64,000 nt of DNA from Campylobacteraceae bacterium (GCA_031263195.1 JAISGD010000015.1:1-64000); one strand, 5' to 3'; shown: positions 1 to 9,568, counted from the first letter of the stretch. The notes: generated by a model from the letters alone, not told the origin. Made by a program: numbers and translations.

Positions 1-196
1 GCTCAACAATATGAATTGCGGCATTCCTACGCTTTACAAACAGTATTCGGAACTTTGTGAAGAGGGAGGAGTACAGTTTATGGATTTCGGTGTTGACCCT
101 GATTTTAATGATTGTGTAGGCGGACTTGTGCTTGTAGACATATCTATGTTGAAAGCTTCGCGATATGAGCGATATGTCGCACCGTATTTGCAATAA
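1..196 (+). CDS. C-terminal end of a GNAT-type acyltransferase (OlsB/hemolysin-like), partial
   Basis: The reading frame is open from the left edge and ends with TAA at 194-196, so only about the last 64 residues are present. The fragment runs through a G-I-P-T-L-Y-K-Q-Y segment, an acidic D-P-D-F-N-D-C stretch and a final G-L-V-L-V-D-I segment. This is the usual layout of the end of the ornithine acyl-ACP acyltransferase/hemolysin-type acetyltransferase family, in which a P-D-F-N motif precedes a hydrophobic strand. The ATG at 11 lies inside the domain and is not the real start. The call rests on this short tail only, so substrate and full domain composition (including a possible fused lysophospholipid acyltransferase) cannot be told. 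Confidence 0.5.
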   Translation, partial: LNNMNCGIPTLYKQYSELCEEGGVQFMDFGVDPDFNDCVGGLVLVDISMLKASRYERYVAPYLQ

Positions 197-197
197 A

Positions 198-842
198 TCA
201 TATATCAAAAAGTGTTTTTTGTCTCTTGCCGGAACTTTTTTTGGAAACTTTGGGATGTTTTTGCGGCATTGCCGGCTCTTCGTTTAGGATAGACTCTTCA
301 AGCGGTTTTTCATCTTCTTCTTGTATATTTTGGATGCGCGAAGAGAGTTTAAATTTTAAAAACAGTACTGCCAGCGCCGTTAAAATCAATAAAATCAAAG
401 CGATAAAAAGTAACGTTTCCAAGATATAGCCTATCTGTCCGCCCGCCGTATCTTTGGCGATATCTTCTATCATCAATGGAGCGGCTTTAGGAATAACAGC
501 GATATGAAGCCTGTTTGGCGCGGATGAGACAGATATGTCAAAAAGTTGTTTACCCTCGAAAGAGATTTTCGTTGCATTCGTATCCGGCTTTATATTAACG
601 CTTTTTATCACTTCGGTATTGAGCTTTTTGTTAAACGGTTTATCGATTTTTAACTCTTTAAAAATCAATATGGTTACGCTCCCTTCATCTTTTTGCTCAA
701 AAGAGGCATTTAAGTCGCCGTTGATTTGAAGAGTGAGTTCAAAAATACCGTCGTTGTTTTGTTCATCGGGACAAATGATGTCGGTGACATTCGCACCGAA
801 AGTTGAAACAATAAGCAGGCAGTAGAGTACAAGAGCACGCAA
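198..842 (-). CDS. hypothetical membrane-anchored protein with signal peptide and basic tail
   Basis: 214 residues, not recognised. Residues 1-16 (M-R-A-L-V-L-Y-C-L-L-I-V-S-T-F-G-A) look like a Sec signal peptide. Residues about 20-130 would be an extracytoplasmic, strand-rich domain, followed by one strong transmembrane helix at roughly 140-163. The tail is cytoplasmic and charged, with a Glu-rich part and then a Lys-rich end. The gene converges on the acyltransferase fragment with a gap of one base and diverges from uvrA. A TATAAA-like box for this strand lies near 875-880. The topology would suit a small envelope anchor or assembly factor, but nothing in the sequence names a function. Confidence 0.7.
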   Translation of the reverse strand: MRALVLYCLLIVSTFGANVTDIICPDEQNNDGIFELTLQINGDLNASFEQKDEGSVTILIFKELKIDKPFNKKLNTEVIKSVNIKPDTNATKISFEGKQLFDISVSSAPNRLHIAVIPKAAPLMIEDIAKDTAGGQIGYILETLLFIALILLILTALAVLFLKFKLSSRIQNIQEEDEKPLEESILNEEPAMPQKHPKVSKKSSGKRQKTLFDI

Positions 843-928
843 TTCTAACTCCGATTTGTTGAACTGAGAGCTATTTTATAACAGTTTTTCTTTACATACA
901 ATATATTATAGATTAAGAGCCTCCGATA

Positions 929-934
929 TATAAT
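929..934 (+). promoter_or_regulatory. probable -10 box of uvrA
   Basis: TATAAT in an A/T-rich stretch 34 bases before the GTG start of uvrA. No convincing -35 is visible, as is usual for sigma-70 promoters in this phylum. Confidence 0.45.
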
Positions 935-967
935 TATAGGTTTCATTTGACACTTTAAGGATAATGT

Positions 968-3796
968 GTGGATAGTATAAAAATTTACGGAGCGAGAGAG
1001 AATAACTTAAAATCTATCAATCTTGAGATTCCTAAAAATAAGCTAATCGTTTTTACGGGTATTTCAGGCAGCGGCAAAAGCACTCTTGCGTTCGATACTC
1101 TTTACGCGGAGGGGCAAAGACGCTATATCGAGTCTTTATCGTCATACGCCAGAATGTTTTTAGACAGAGTAGGCAAACCAGATGTGGATAAGATAGAAGG
1201 GCTTACTCCTGCCATCGCTATAGACCAAAAAACCACAAGCAAGAATCCGCGCTCAACTGTAGGGACGATTACCGAAATATACGACTATCTGCGGCTTTTA
1301 TACGCAAGAGTGGGACATCAATATTGTCATTTATGCGGCAAACCTATCTCTAAAATGTCGGCAGCGGATATCATAGAGCAGATTTTGAAACTTCCAACCG
1401 ATGCCAAGCTTGTCATCACCGCTCCGCTTATTCGCGAGAAAAAAGGAACTTTCGTTGATTTAATAGAGTCTTTGCGACACAAAGGATATGTGCGCGCAAT
1501 GATAGACGGCGTCATAGTCAGGCTTGATGAAGAGATAGAATTGTCAAAAACCAAAAAACATACAATAAAAGTCGTCATAGATCGCGTTGTGATGAATGAA
1601 GAGAATCGCGAGCGTATAGCTTTAAGCGTTGAGAAAGCGCTGGGCGAGAGTTATCAAGAGGTGGAGATAGAGATATTAAATGCCAAAGATATAGGATATG
1701 AGAAAGAGAGTATCCATTTCAGCGAACATTTGGCATGTTTTGACTGCAAGATAAGTTTCAATCCGCTTGAGCCGCTCTCATTTTCATTTAATTCTCCCAA
1801 GGGCGCTTGCGACGCTTGCGACGGACTTGGCATACGTTATACTCTGGATATGAGCAAGATTATAGATGAGGACTTAAGTATAGAAGATGGGGCGGTTAGA
1901 CTGCTCTACGGTTTTAATAAAAGCTTTTATTATAAATTTTTGATAGCATTTTGCGAAAGTGAGAAGATAGATATTTCCATACCGTTTGGGGAGTTGAAAG
2001 AGTATGAGAAAAAAGCTGTTCTGCATGGGCGCACGGAAGCCGTTTCGTTTTACTGGAAACATCACAAAATCAATAAAATCTTTGACGGTGTTATCAAAAT
2101 AGCATATGATATGATCAAAGATGAGCAAGGCTTCGGCGACTATATGAGCGAGAAAGTGTGCGATAAATGCAATGGTTTTAGACTAAATCCCGAGTCTTTA
2201 GCCGTCAAAGTAGCCGGTAAAAATATCGCCGATATACTCGTTATGCCTATAGAAAAATCTTCTGAATTTTTTGCTAATGAGGAAAATTTCAAAAATTTAA
2301 GCCCAAAAGAGAAGATGATAGCCGCGTCCATTATAAAAGAGATAAATGAGAGACTGCGCTTTTTATATGATGTGGGACTTGGATATTTGACGCTTGGACG
2401 CGACGCAAGAACCATTAGCGGCGGCGAAGCGCAAAGAATAAGGATAGCCTCGCAAATCGGAAGCGGACTTACGGGCGTCATGTATGTATTGGACGAACCG
2501 AGTATAGGACTGCATGAGAGAGATACGCTAAAACTTATAAAAACGCTTAGGACTCTGCAGGAAAAAGGCAATACTCTTATAGTCGTGGAACACGATAAGG
2601 AGACAATCAGGAGCGCTGATTTTATCGTAGATATAGGACCATATGCCGGAAAATACGGCGGTGATGTAGTATTTAGCGGGACTTTGGAAGAACTCGAAAA
2701 GAGCGGCACGCAAACAGCCTTATATCTTACGGGTGAAAAAACTATAGATTATCGGCAAAACAGAGAACAAAAAAAGTGGCTTGAACTCAAAAATGTTAAT
2801 ATAAACAATATCCGCAAACTAAATATTAAAATCCCGCTTCAAAATTTAGTCGCAATTACAGGTGTAAGCGGAAGCGGCAAAAGTTCTTTGATACTTCAAA
2901 CTTTATTGCCTGTTGCAAAAGAACTTTTAAACAGAGCTAAAAAAATTAAAAAAGTATCAGGTGTGGAGTGTATCGGATTGGAGCAGCTCGACAAAGTCAT
3001 CTATCTTGATCAAAGTCCCATAGGAAGAACGCCAAGAAGCAATCCCGCCACTTATACGGGGCTTATGGATGACCTTAGAGATCTTTTTGTAAAGACTAAA
3101 GAAGCGCAGATCAGAGGTTATAAAGCGGGACGATTTTCATTTAATGTTAAAGGCGGCAGATGCGAAAAATGTCAGGGTGACGGCGAGATAAAGATAGAGA
3201 TGCACTTTTTGCCCGATATTATGGTTAAATGCGACGCATGCGGCGGTAAACGTTACAATGCGCAAACATTAGAGATAAAATACAAAAGTAAATCCATATC
3301 CGATATATTAGACATGAGCGTAGATGAGGCAGCTGTGTTTTTTGCGGCTATACCAAAAGTATATCAGACATTAAAAACTCTTCAAGACGTAGGGCTCGGA
3401 TATATCACTTTAGGGCAAAACGCTACAACTTTAAGCGGCGGCGAAGCGCAAAGGATAAAACTCTCAAAAGAGCTCAGCCGAAAAGATACGGGCAAAACGC
3501 TTTATATTTTGGACGAACCTACAACAGGGCTTCATTTTGCAGATGTGGATAAACTTGCTAAAGTTTTGCACCATTTAACTTCGCTGGGTAACACAATAAT
3601 CGTCATTGAGCATAACATGGATATTATAAAAAACGCTGATTTTGTTATAGACATGGGACCTGAAGGCGGCGATAAAGGCGGTAAAATCGTGGATCGCGCG
3701 CCGCCTTTGAAATTAGCTCAAAATTATAAAAAAACAGGCTCTTATACGGGTGAATTTTTAGCATATGAGTTTGGATTGGAACAGATGGGAGTTTAA
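968..3796 (+). CDS. uvrA: UvrABC excinuclease subunit A
   Basis: 942 residues, the normal length for UvrA, the DNA-damage-sensing ABC-type ATPase of nucleotide excision repair, which loads UvrB. The start is GTG with A-A-G-G-A at about 957-961. Walker A of the first ATPase is at residues 31-39 (G-I-S-G-S-G-K-S-T) and the second is G-V-S-G-S-G-K-S-S near residue 632. Both signature motifs (S-G-G-E-A-Q-R) and both D-E-P Walker B motifs are intact. Cysteine pairs for the zinc modules are present: C-H-L-C near 120, C-F-D-C and C-D-A-C near 260-280, and C-E-K-C with C-D-A-C near 735-760. It is followed after 68 bases by polA, whose product can fill the repair gap. Confidence 0.98.
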   Translation: MDSIKIYGARENNLKSINLEIPKNKLIVFTGISGSGKSTLAFDTLYAEGQRRYIESLSSYARMFLDRVGKPDVDKIEGLTPAIAIDQKTTSKNPRSTVGTITEIYDYLRLLYARVGHQYCHLCGKPISKMSAADIIEQILKLPTDAKLVITAPLIREKKGTFVDLIESLRHKGYVRAMIDGVIVRLDEEIELSKTKKHTIKVVIDRVVMNEENRERIALSVEKALGESYQEVEIEILNAKDIGYEKESIHFSEHLACFDCKISFNPLEPLSFSFNSPKGACDACDGLGIRYTLDMSKIIDEDLSIEDGAVRLLYGFNKSFYYKFLIAFCESEKIDISIPFGELKEYEKKAVLHGRTEAVSFYWKHHKINKIFDGVIKIAYDMIKDEQGFGDYMSEKVCDKCNGFRLNPESLAVKVAGKNIADILVMPIEKSSEFFANEENFKNLSPKEKMIAASIIKEINERLRFLYDVGLGYLTLGRDARTISGGEAQRIRIASQIGSGLTGVMYVLDEPSIGLHERDTLKLIKTLRTLQEKGNTLIVVEHDKETIRSADFIVDIGPYAGKYGGDVVFSGTLEELEKSGTQTALYLTGEKTIDYRQNREQKKWLELKNVNINNIRKLNIKIPLQNLVAITGVSGSGKSSLILQTLLPVAKELLNRAKKIKKVSGVECIGLEQLDKVIYLDQSPIGRTPRSNPATYTGLMDDLRDLFVKTKEAQIRGYKAGRFSFNVKGGRCEKCQGDGEIKIEMHFLPDIMVKCDACGGKRYNAQTLEIKYKSKSISDILDMSVDEAAVFFAAIPKVYQTLKTLQDVGLGYITLGQNATTLSGGEAQRIKLSKELSRKDTGKTLYILDEPTTGLHFADVDKLAKVLHHLTSLGNTIIVIEHNMDIIKNADFVIDMGPEGGDKGGKIVDRAPPLKLAQNYKKTGSYTGEFLAYEFGLEQMGV

Positions 3797-3864
3797 ATAT
3801 CTCATAATCAATCCTTTTGCTAAAGAACGCTACACTTTTACATTGAAAACAAAAAGGTTCGGCT

Positions 3865-6513
3865 ATGAAAACCATAACGATAATAGACACTTTCGGATTT
3901 TTCTTCAGAAGTTACTACGCTTTGACAAATCTTAAAAATTCCAAAGGCGAGCCGACAGGGCTTTTGACTGGTTTTGCAAATTTTGTTCAAATATCTTTGC
4001 GCGAGTTTCCTTCCGATTATATGCTATTCGCTCTGGATAGCAAAGGTAAGACTTTTCGTGAAGAGATAGATCCAAACTATAAAGCCAACAGATCCGCTCC
4101 GCCTGAGGATTTGAAAAAGCAACTGCCTATCGCCATCGAATGGATAAAAAAAATGGGATTCGCACAGTACTCTAAAGATGGTTACGAGGCGGACGATGTC
4201 ATCGCATCTATGGTTAAATTCGCCAAAACAAATGATATAAAAGTACGCATCGTCACGCACGATAAAGATCTGTATCAACTCATAGATGACGGCAAAGTAG
4301 TGATATATGAGCCTACCAAAAAAAGAGAGATAAATGAGAGCGGCTGTTTTGAGAAGTTTGGTTTGCTACCCTCAAAAATAAGAGATTATCTATCTTTAAC
4401 GGGTGATACTGCTGATAATATTCCAGGTGTCAAAGGCATTGGTGCTGTTGGTGCAAAAAAGCTTTTAGATGAGTTCGGCGACATACAAAATATCTATAAC
4501 AATTTAGAGAGAGTGCGTAATGAACGCATCAGAGAGCTTTTGAAAGCGGGAAAAGAAAATGCCTTTATGAGTTGGAAACTTACAGCGCTTGACGATTCTT
4601 TAGATGTATACGAGCGGCTTGAAAAATTTAAACTCCCCTCTTTTCATCCGCTTTTAGCTATAAAAGATGAGCTTTTAGCTAACGATATATACTCTGTCTT
4701 GAACCGCCTAGACACAACAATAGATACGAAAAAACATCAAAAGCAAATGGATTTTGAGCCTATATTGCTCGATACGAAAGAGAAGCTTTCGGAGATAATA
4801 AAGAGTATCCCCAAAGAAGCATTTGTGGCATTTGATACCGAAACTAACTCATTAGACTCCAGAAACGCCGATATAGTAGGGTTTTCATTTTGCTTTGATG
4901 AGGATAAGGCTTACTACGTTCCAATCGCGCATTATTATTTGGGGGTTAGCGCGCAAATAGACAAAATTGATGCAAAAGAGGCGTTAAATATGCTGTTTAC
5001 CCATAAAATCATTGGACAAAACCTCAAATTTGATTTAAATGTGGTAGAGTTTAATTTCGGCATAAAAGATATTGAAATTTACGCCGACACGATGATAATG
5101 GCATGGCTTTTGGATGCTCAATCAAGCGTTGGAATGGACTCTTTGGCAAAACGGCTCTTTGGTTATAATACTATAAAGTTTTCCGACGTAGTATCCAAAG
5201 GCACAACGTTTGCCAATGTGGAATTAAGCGATGCGTGCAAATATTCAGCTGAAGATGCATGGATAACGCTCAAGCTTTATCACAAACTAAAAGAGCTTTT
5301 GGAGCCGAAACTATTGGAATTGGCCAAAAGTATGGAATTTCCTTTTATAAAAATCTTGAGAGCTATGGAGAATGAAGGTATCGGAGTCGATACGACATAT
5401 TTAAAAGGCTTGCTTGAAAAGAGCATAAATGCGATAAATAGTCTCACGCGCGAAATATACGACTTAAGCGGTCAAGAGTTCAATATCAATTCCACACAAC
5501 AAATGGGCGCGGTTCTATTTGGGCATTTGGGTCTTGGCACGTCTAAAAAGACAAAAACCGGCTACAGTACCGATGAAAATGTTTTAAATGAACTTTTAGA
5601 CAAACACCCCGTCGTAGAAAAACTTCTTGAGTACAGAGAGCTTTATAAGTTAAAATCAACTTATATAGAGCCGCTTTTAAGGCTTGGACTTGCGAACAAA
5701 GCTTCGCGTATACATACAAGCTTTTTACAAACCGGCACCTCAACCGGACGCCTTAGCTCAAAAGATCCGAATCTGCAAAATATTCCCGTCAGGACAGAAC
5801 TTGGCAAACAGGTAAGAGCGGCTTTTATCGCCAAAGAGGGCTATAAGCTTGTCGGTATTGATTATTCGCAGGTAGAGCTTAGGCTGTTAGCGCATTTTAG
5901 TCTGGACAGCGCGCTCGTAAACGCTTTTTTGGAAGATAAAGATATACACTTGGCAACAGCTGTGAAACTCTTCGGTGACAGAGCTAAAGAGATGAGAAAT
6001 GTCGCTAAAAGTATTAATTTCGGACTTTTATACGGTATGGGAGCAAAAAAGCTCGCCGCAACATTGAATGTATCACACAATGAAGCAAAGGGGTATATAG
6101 ATAGTTATTTCGCTTCATTTGCAACTGTGAAAAATTATATCTTTTTTATAGAGGAGAGCGCGCAGAAAAACGGCTTTATTCAGACACTTTTAGGGCATAG
6201 ACGCAATTTTGACTTCGCCGCCGCATCGCCTTTAATGCTGGCAAATTACAAAAGAGAAGCTGTAAATGCGGTATTTCAAGGCAGCGCAGCGGATTTGATA
6301 AAGCTTGCGATGCTGAAGATATACGATACGCTTCTAGACGCCGACGCCAAACTTCTTTTACAGATCCATGACGAACTTATATTTGAAGTTAAAGAAGAGA
6401 ATTCTTTAGAGTTCTCCGAAAAAGCAAGTGCAATAATGGAAGCTGTTTACAAACTCAACGTGCCGCTAAAAACTACCGTGAGTATCGGCGATAATTGGGG
6501 TGCATTAAAATAG
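3865..6513 (+). CDS. polA: DNA polymerase I
   Basis: 882 residues with all three Pol I domains. The 5'-3' exonuclease/flap domain (1-290) has D8, the G-Y-E-A-D-D-V motif and a helix-hairpin-helix (P-G-V-K-G-I-G). The 3'-5' proofreading domain (about 305-480) keeps F-D-T-E-T-N (Exo I), N-L-K-F-D-L (Exo II) and Y-S-A-E-D (Exo III), so proofreading should be active. The polymerase domain has D-Y-S-Q-V-E-L-R (motif A), K-S-I-N-F-G-L-L-Y-G (O-helix, with a Phe at the dideoxy-selectivity site) and Q-I-H-D-E-L (motif C). It works in repair and Okazaki-fragment maturation. aat follows after three bases, which suggests co-transcription. Confidence 0.98.
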   Translation: MKTITIIDTFGFFFRSYYALTNLKNSKGEPTGLLTGFANFVQISLREFPSDYMLFALDSKGKTFREEIDPNYKANRSAPPEDLKKQLPIAIEWIKKMGFAQYSKDGYEADDVIASMVKFAKTNDIKVRIVTHDKDLYQLIDDGKVVIYEPTKKREINESGCFEKFGLLPSKIRDYLSLTGDTADNIPGVKGIGAVGAKKLLDEFGDIQNIYNNLERVRNERIRELLKAGKENAFMSWKLTALDDSLDVYERLEKFKLPSFHPLLAIKDELLANDIYSVLNRLDTTIDTKKHQKQMDFEPILLDTKEKLSEIIKSIPKEAFVAFDTETNSLDSRNADIVGFSFCFDEDKAYYVPIAHYYLGVSAQIDKIDAKEALNMLFTHKIIGQNLKFDLNVVEFNFGIKDIEIYADTMIMAWLLDAQSSVGMDSLAKRLFGYNTIKFSDVVSKGTTFANVELSDACKYSAEDAWITLKLYHKLKELLEPKLLELAKSMEFPFIKILRAMENEGIGVDTTYLKGLLEKSINAINSLTREIYDLSGQEFNINSTQQMGAVLFGHLGLGTSKKTKTGYSTDENVLNELLDKHPVVEKLLEYRELYKLKSTYIEPLLRLGLANKASRIHTSFLQTGTSTGRLSSKDPNLQNIPVRTELGKQVRAAFIAKEGYKLVGIDYSQVELRLLAHFSLDSALVNAFLEDKDIHLATAVKLFGDRAKEMRNVAKSINFGLLYGMGAKKLAATLNVSHNEAKGYIDSYFASFATVKNYIFFIEESAQKNGFIQTLLGHRRNFDFAAASPLMLANYKREAVNAVFQGSAADLIKLAMLKIYDTLLDADAKLLLQIHDELIFEVKEENSLEFSEKASAIMEAVYKLNVPLKTTVSIGDNWGALK

Positions 6514-6516
6514 CTT

Positions 6517-7167
6517 ATGGTTTACAGTTTAAGTGCGGATAATCTCTCTTTTCCCGACCCAAACGAAGCAGATGAGAGCGGGCTGTTGGCTATAGGTGGG
6601 GATTTGCATGCAAAACGTCTTATAAAAGCATATAAAAGCGGTATTTTTCCATGGCCGCGTCAAAATTTTCCGCTTCTTTGGTTCTCGCCTAATCCACGAG
6701 CCGTTTTATATCCTAACGATTTCCGCCTCAAACGCTCTTTAAAACGTAGTCTTAAAAGATACGAGATAAAAATAAACACAAACTTTTTACAAGTTATCAC
6801 AATGTGTGCCGAAGTAAGAAAACGGGCAACATGGTTAAATGGTCAAATGATAAAAGCGTACAATGAACTTTTTAGGCTTGGATTTGCTCACTCGATAGAG
6901 AGTTACGACGAGAATGAAGAACTTGTCGGAGGACTGTACGGCATATGTGTAGGCAAAGTTTTTTGCGGAGAGTCTATGTTTGCTCTAAAAAAAGACGCTT
7001 CAAAAGCTGCGCTTTACAGGTTGTGCCGTGAAGTTTTGAAAGATGGAGGAATTATTGATTGTCAAATCATAAATCCACATTTATCATCACTTGGAGCCGT
7101 AGAAATATCAAGGGGGAAATTTTTGCAAACACTCGCTCTTTTAGGAAATAAACCCTCAATATTTTAA
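6517..7167 (+). CDS. aat: leucyl/phenylalanyl-tRNA-protein transferase
   Basis: 216 residues. Aat transfers Leu or Phe from aminoacyl-tRNA to N-terminal Lys/Arg of proteins, creating ClpS/ClpAP N-degrons. Family marks seen are G-L-L-A-I-G-G-D-L near residue 22, Y-K-S-G-I-F-P-W near 38, W-F-S-P-N-P-R-A near 55, and G-G-L-Y-G-I-C-V-G-K-V-F-C-G-E-S-M-F around 127-144. It begins three bases after the polA stop, so it is probably translated from the polA transcript. The enzyme acts in the cytoplasm; the link to polA is positional only. Confidence 0.95.
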   Translation: MVYSLSADNLSFPDPNEADESGLLAIGGDLHAKRLIKAYKSGIFPWPRQNFPLLWFSPNPRAVLYPNDFRLKRSLKRSLKRYEIKINTNFLQVITMCAEVRKRATWLNGQMIKAYNELFRLGFAHSIESYDENEELVGGLYGICVGKVFCGESMFALKKDASKAALYRLCREVLKDGGIIDCQIINPHLSSLGAVEISRGKFLQTLALLGNKPSIF

Positions 7168-7197
7168 ATAGCTCTTTTTTGTCAAGTTTTTTTATGG

Positions 7198-7203
7198 TAC
7201 AAT
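7198..7203 (+). promoter_or_regulatory. probable -10 box of metK
   Basis: TACAAT in the 61-base aat-metK gap, 26 bases before the ATG, followed by the ribosome binding site AAGGAGAG. The leader is too short for a SAM riboswitch. Confidence 0.4.
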
Positions 7204-7228
7204 ACCGGTTTTAAAAAAAGGAGAGAGA

Positions 7229-8437
7229 ATGTATCTTTTTACTTCTGAGGTTGTAAGTCCGGGACATCCCGATAAGTGTGCGGATATCATAGCCGATTCT
7301 ATTGTTGATAAAATTCTGCAGGCAGATCCGGATGGCAGAGTAGCGAGCGAGGTTTTTGTCGCAGGTAAACACGTGATCATAGGCGGAGAGGTAAACACAA
7401 AAGTGAAATTTAGTCAAAGCGATTATGAAAATATCGCTAAGGACGCCCTTAAAAATATAGGTTACGACGGCAAAAGCGCATTTACAAAAGAACAATGCCT
7501 TCATCCTGACGATGTTAAAGTGCAGGTACTGTTAAATCAGCAATCTCCCGATATCAATCAAGGCGTCGATCAGGAAAGCGGCGAAATAGGAGCAGGTGAT
7601 CAGGGGATTATGTTTGGATTCGCTTCAAATGAGACAAAAGAATTCATGCCCGCAGCCATTACTTATGCCAGATTGATATGTGACAAAGTCTATAAATACG
7701 CACTTGCACACAAAAATGAGCTTGGCGTTGATATCAAAACACAGGTTACTATAGATTACGGTACTAAAAGCAATTTTGAGGATAGCAAACCGCAACACAT
7801 TCACACTATCGTAGTTTCCGCGCCAAGCATAGAGAGTATGCCTATTGTCAAAGTACGCGAACTTATCAAACAGTTGATAGACACCGCCGGACTTCCGAAA
7901 GAGCTTTATGACCACAATAGAAAAGATACTGTCATACATATTAATCCCACAGGCAGATATGTTAATCACAGCTCATTGCACGACTCGGGGCTTACGGGAC
8001 GAAAACTTATAGTGGACAGCTTCGGCGGATATTCGCCGATAGGCGGCGGCGCGCAATCAAGTAAAGATTATACAAAAGTTGATAGAAGTGCTCTCTACGC
8101 GGCAAGATGGATAGCTAAGAATATCGTAGCAGCCGGTTTAAGCGCGAAATGTATAGTGCAAATCTCGTATGCCATAGGCGTGGCGCATCCTATATCCGTG
8201 TGCGTTGATACAATGGGTACGTTTGACCCGCGCGTAAATGACGATATCTTGTCAGACTTTGTTTTGAAACATTTTCCATTAACGCCAAAATGGATAACAA
8301 AGCAGTTCGATCTTGACAAACCAAGCACAAAAACATTTCTTTACGCTGATGTCGCCGCACGCGGACAGGTAGGACAGAGCGACTATCCATGGGAAAGATT
8401 AGATGCTGTAGAGCTGTTTAAAGAGTTACTGAGGTAA
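7229..8437 (+). CDS. metK: S-adenosylmethionine synthetase
   Basis: 402 residues. It forms S-adenosylmethionine from methionine and ATP. Seen: S-E-V-V-S-P-G-H-P-D-K near residue 6 (active-site His), G-A-G-D-Q-G-I-M-F-G near 115, and the phosphate-binding region G-G-G-A-Q-S-S-K-D-Y-T-K-V-D-R-S near 272. The last differs from the common A-F-S-G-K-D version but keeps the Lys and Asp. A strong AAGGAGAG ribosome site precedes the ATG. The gene converges on the PhoU-like gene, and the stop codon is followed at once by a nested palindrome (8442-8487). Confidence 0.98.
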   Translation: MYLFTSEVVSPGHPDKCADIIADSIVDKILQADPDGRVASEVFVAGKHVIIGGEVNTKVKFSQSDYENIAKDALKNIGYDGKSAFTKEQCLHPDDVKVQVLLNQQSPDINQGVDQESGEIGAGDQGIMFGFASNETKEFMPAAITYARLICDKVYKYALAHKNELGVDIKTQVTIDYGTKSNFEDSKPQHIHTIVVSAPSIESMPIVKVRELIKQLIDTAGLPKELYDHNRKDTVIHINPTGRYVNHSSLHDSGLTGRKLIVDSFGGYSPIGGGAQSSKDYTKVDRSALYAARWIAKNIVAAGLSAKCIVQISYAIGVAHPISVCVDTMGTFDPRVNDDILSDFVLKHFPLTPKWITKQFDLDKPSTKTFLYADVAARGQVGQSDYPWERLDAVELFKELLR

Positions 8438-8441
8438 TTAA

Positions 8442-8487
8442 AACGCAAGGCGCTTAGTATATTCTAAGCTCTCCTCCGTCTTGCGTT
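8442..8487. terminator. nested palindrome between metK and the PhoU-like gene
   Basis: The outer arms AACGCAAG (8442-8449) and CTTGCGTT (8480-8487) pair perfectly and enclose a second hairpin, GCTTAG (8452-8457) with CTAAGC (8464-8469). It starts five bases after the metK stop and overlaps the last codons of the convergent PhoU-like gene, so it could stop transcription from both sides. No long T run follows on the plus strand. Confidence 0.5.
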
Positions 8488-9089
8488 AATACTACAATTT
8501 TCGCTATAGCTACTGCATTCTTTGATACAAAACCCATTTTCCCCAATATATTTACTATTTTTATATAGTCAAGAGCTGGTTTCATATCAAACCCCATGAT
8601 ATTTCGCTCTATTTGAGCAAGCAATTCGTCACACTTCATCTGTTCCGTCTTAATCATACGAAATGTGCTTTTTATATTGCTATTGTTTTTTATTAATTCT
8701 AACGCCATATCGAAGGCATCCATTGAAGTCTGAAAAAGCTGCGAAACATTGTCTTTTAGGCATTCGTTTATGCAATACGTTATATTTTTACAAAAATATC
8801 TCATAGCATGTGCAGTCTGCGCGAATTTGGTTATAATCCTCACATACGACACAAATTCTCTGGCTGTTTGCTCATCTTTGCAAAAAACAGGTATTAATGA
8901 AACTATTTTATTGTTTATACTATTCGTATCTATATCTATATTTGCCAACTGTTCCATAGGCTCTGTAAACATAGAATAGTTGCTACTTTTCAGCCCTTCC
9001 GCAATATCCGCAGTCGTTTGCATTATCATAGTGCCTATTCTCACGACATCTTTTATAATCATATTATGTGATTTCATTGCGCTATGCAT
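8454..9089 (-). CDS. PhoU-like domain protein
   Basis: 211 residues, all helical in appearance. The two halves resemble the PhoU repeat: an N-terminal helix pair with M-I-M-Q-T-T-A-D-I-A-E-G-L, and a C-terminal segment ending A-V-A-I-A-K-I-V-V-L-T-Q-D-G-G-E-L-R. PhoU proteins dampen phosphate uptake and Pho signalling by binding transporter and kinase partners. No pst or phoR gene is next to it. The acidic metal-binding E/D-x-x-x-D positions of typical PhoU are not obvious here (the second repeat reads G-K-M-G-F-V-S-K-N), so it may be a divergent family member. The start is supported by AAGGAAAAT upstream. Confidence 0.65.
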   Translation of the reverse strand: MHSAMKSHNMIIKDVVRIGTMIMQTTADIAEGLKSSNYSMFTEPMEQLANIDIDTNSINNKIVSLIPVFCKDEQTAREFVSYVRIITKFAQTAHAMRYFCKNITYCINECLKDNVSQLFQTSMDAFDMALELIKNNSNIKSTFRMIKTEQMKCDELLAQIERNIMGFDMKPALDYIKIVNILGKMGFVSKNAVAIAKIVVLTQDGGELRIY

Positions 9090-9211
9090 ATATTTTCCTT
9101 AATTATTACTGGAAAATAATGTTATAAAAGCGATATCACAAAAAAATATCACAGAGCTTGCGATATACTGTTTTTATACAAAATCGAGCATAAAAACAGG
9201 GTGAAATGTGT

Positions 9212-9568
9212 TCAAAAGAAGTTCTTAGTATCCGTATCGGCCAAATTAGTCCATATAAGTTTTGAACCTCCAAGCATATGAAAATGCAGATGCATTACTT
9301 CTTGTCCGCCATCTTTGCCGTTATTGGCGATAAGTCTGTATCCGCTCTTGTCAAGTCCCATCAACTTCGCGACTTCGTGTATAAAAAGCGTCATCTCGCC
9401 CATAAGTTCCGCACTTGCACTCTGAAAATTCTCAACCTCTTGTTTGGGGATAATGAGTATGTGTATCGGGGCTTTCGGATTTATATCGTGAAATGCCAAA
9501 AACTTGTCATTTTCAAGTACTTTGTTGCTTGGCAATTCACCGTTAATGATTTTCGTAAAGATGGTCAT
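9212..9568 (-). CDS. HIT-family nucleotide hydrolase/transferase
   Basis: 118 residues, typical for the Hint/HinT branch. The histidine triad H-L-H-F-H-M-L is near the C-terminus (about residues 97-103), and the N-terminal F-x-K-I-I-N-G-E-L and L-A-F-H-D-I-N-P-K-A-P-I-H segments are standard. Family members hydrolyse AMP-NH2/AMP-lysine or similar nucleoside conjugates. AAGGAA precedes the ATG. The gene is monocistronic and divergent from pheS. Confidence 0.93.
   Translation of the reverse strand: MTIFTKIINGELPSNKVLENDKFLAFHDINPKAPIHILIIPKQEVENFQSASAELMGEMTLFIHEVAKLMGLDKSGYRLIANNGKDGGQEVMHLHFHMLGGSKLIWTNLADTDTKNFF

Noticed and set aside
7168-7228. SAM riboswitch before metK
   Set aside because: The whole gap is 61 bases, too short for any known SAM aptamer.
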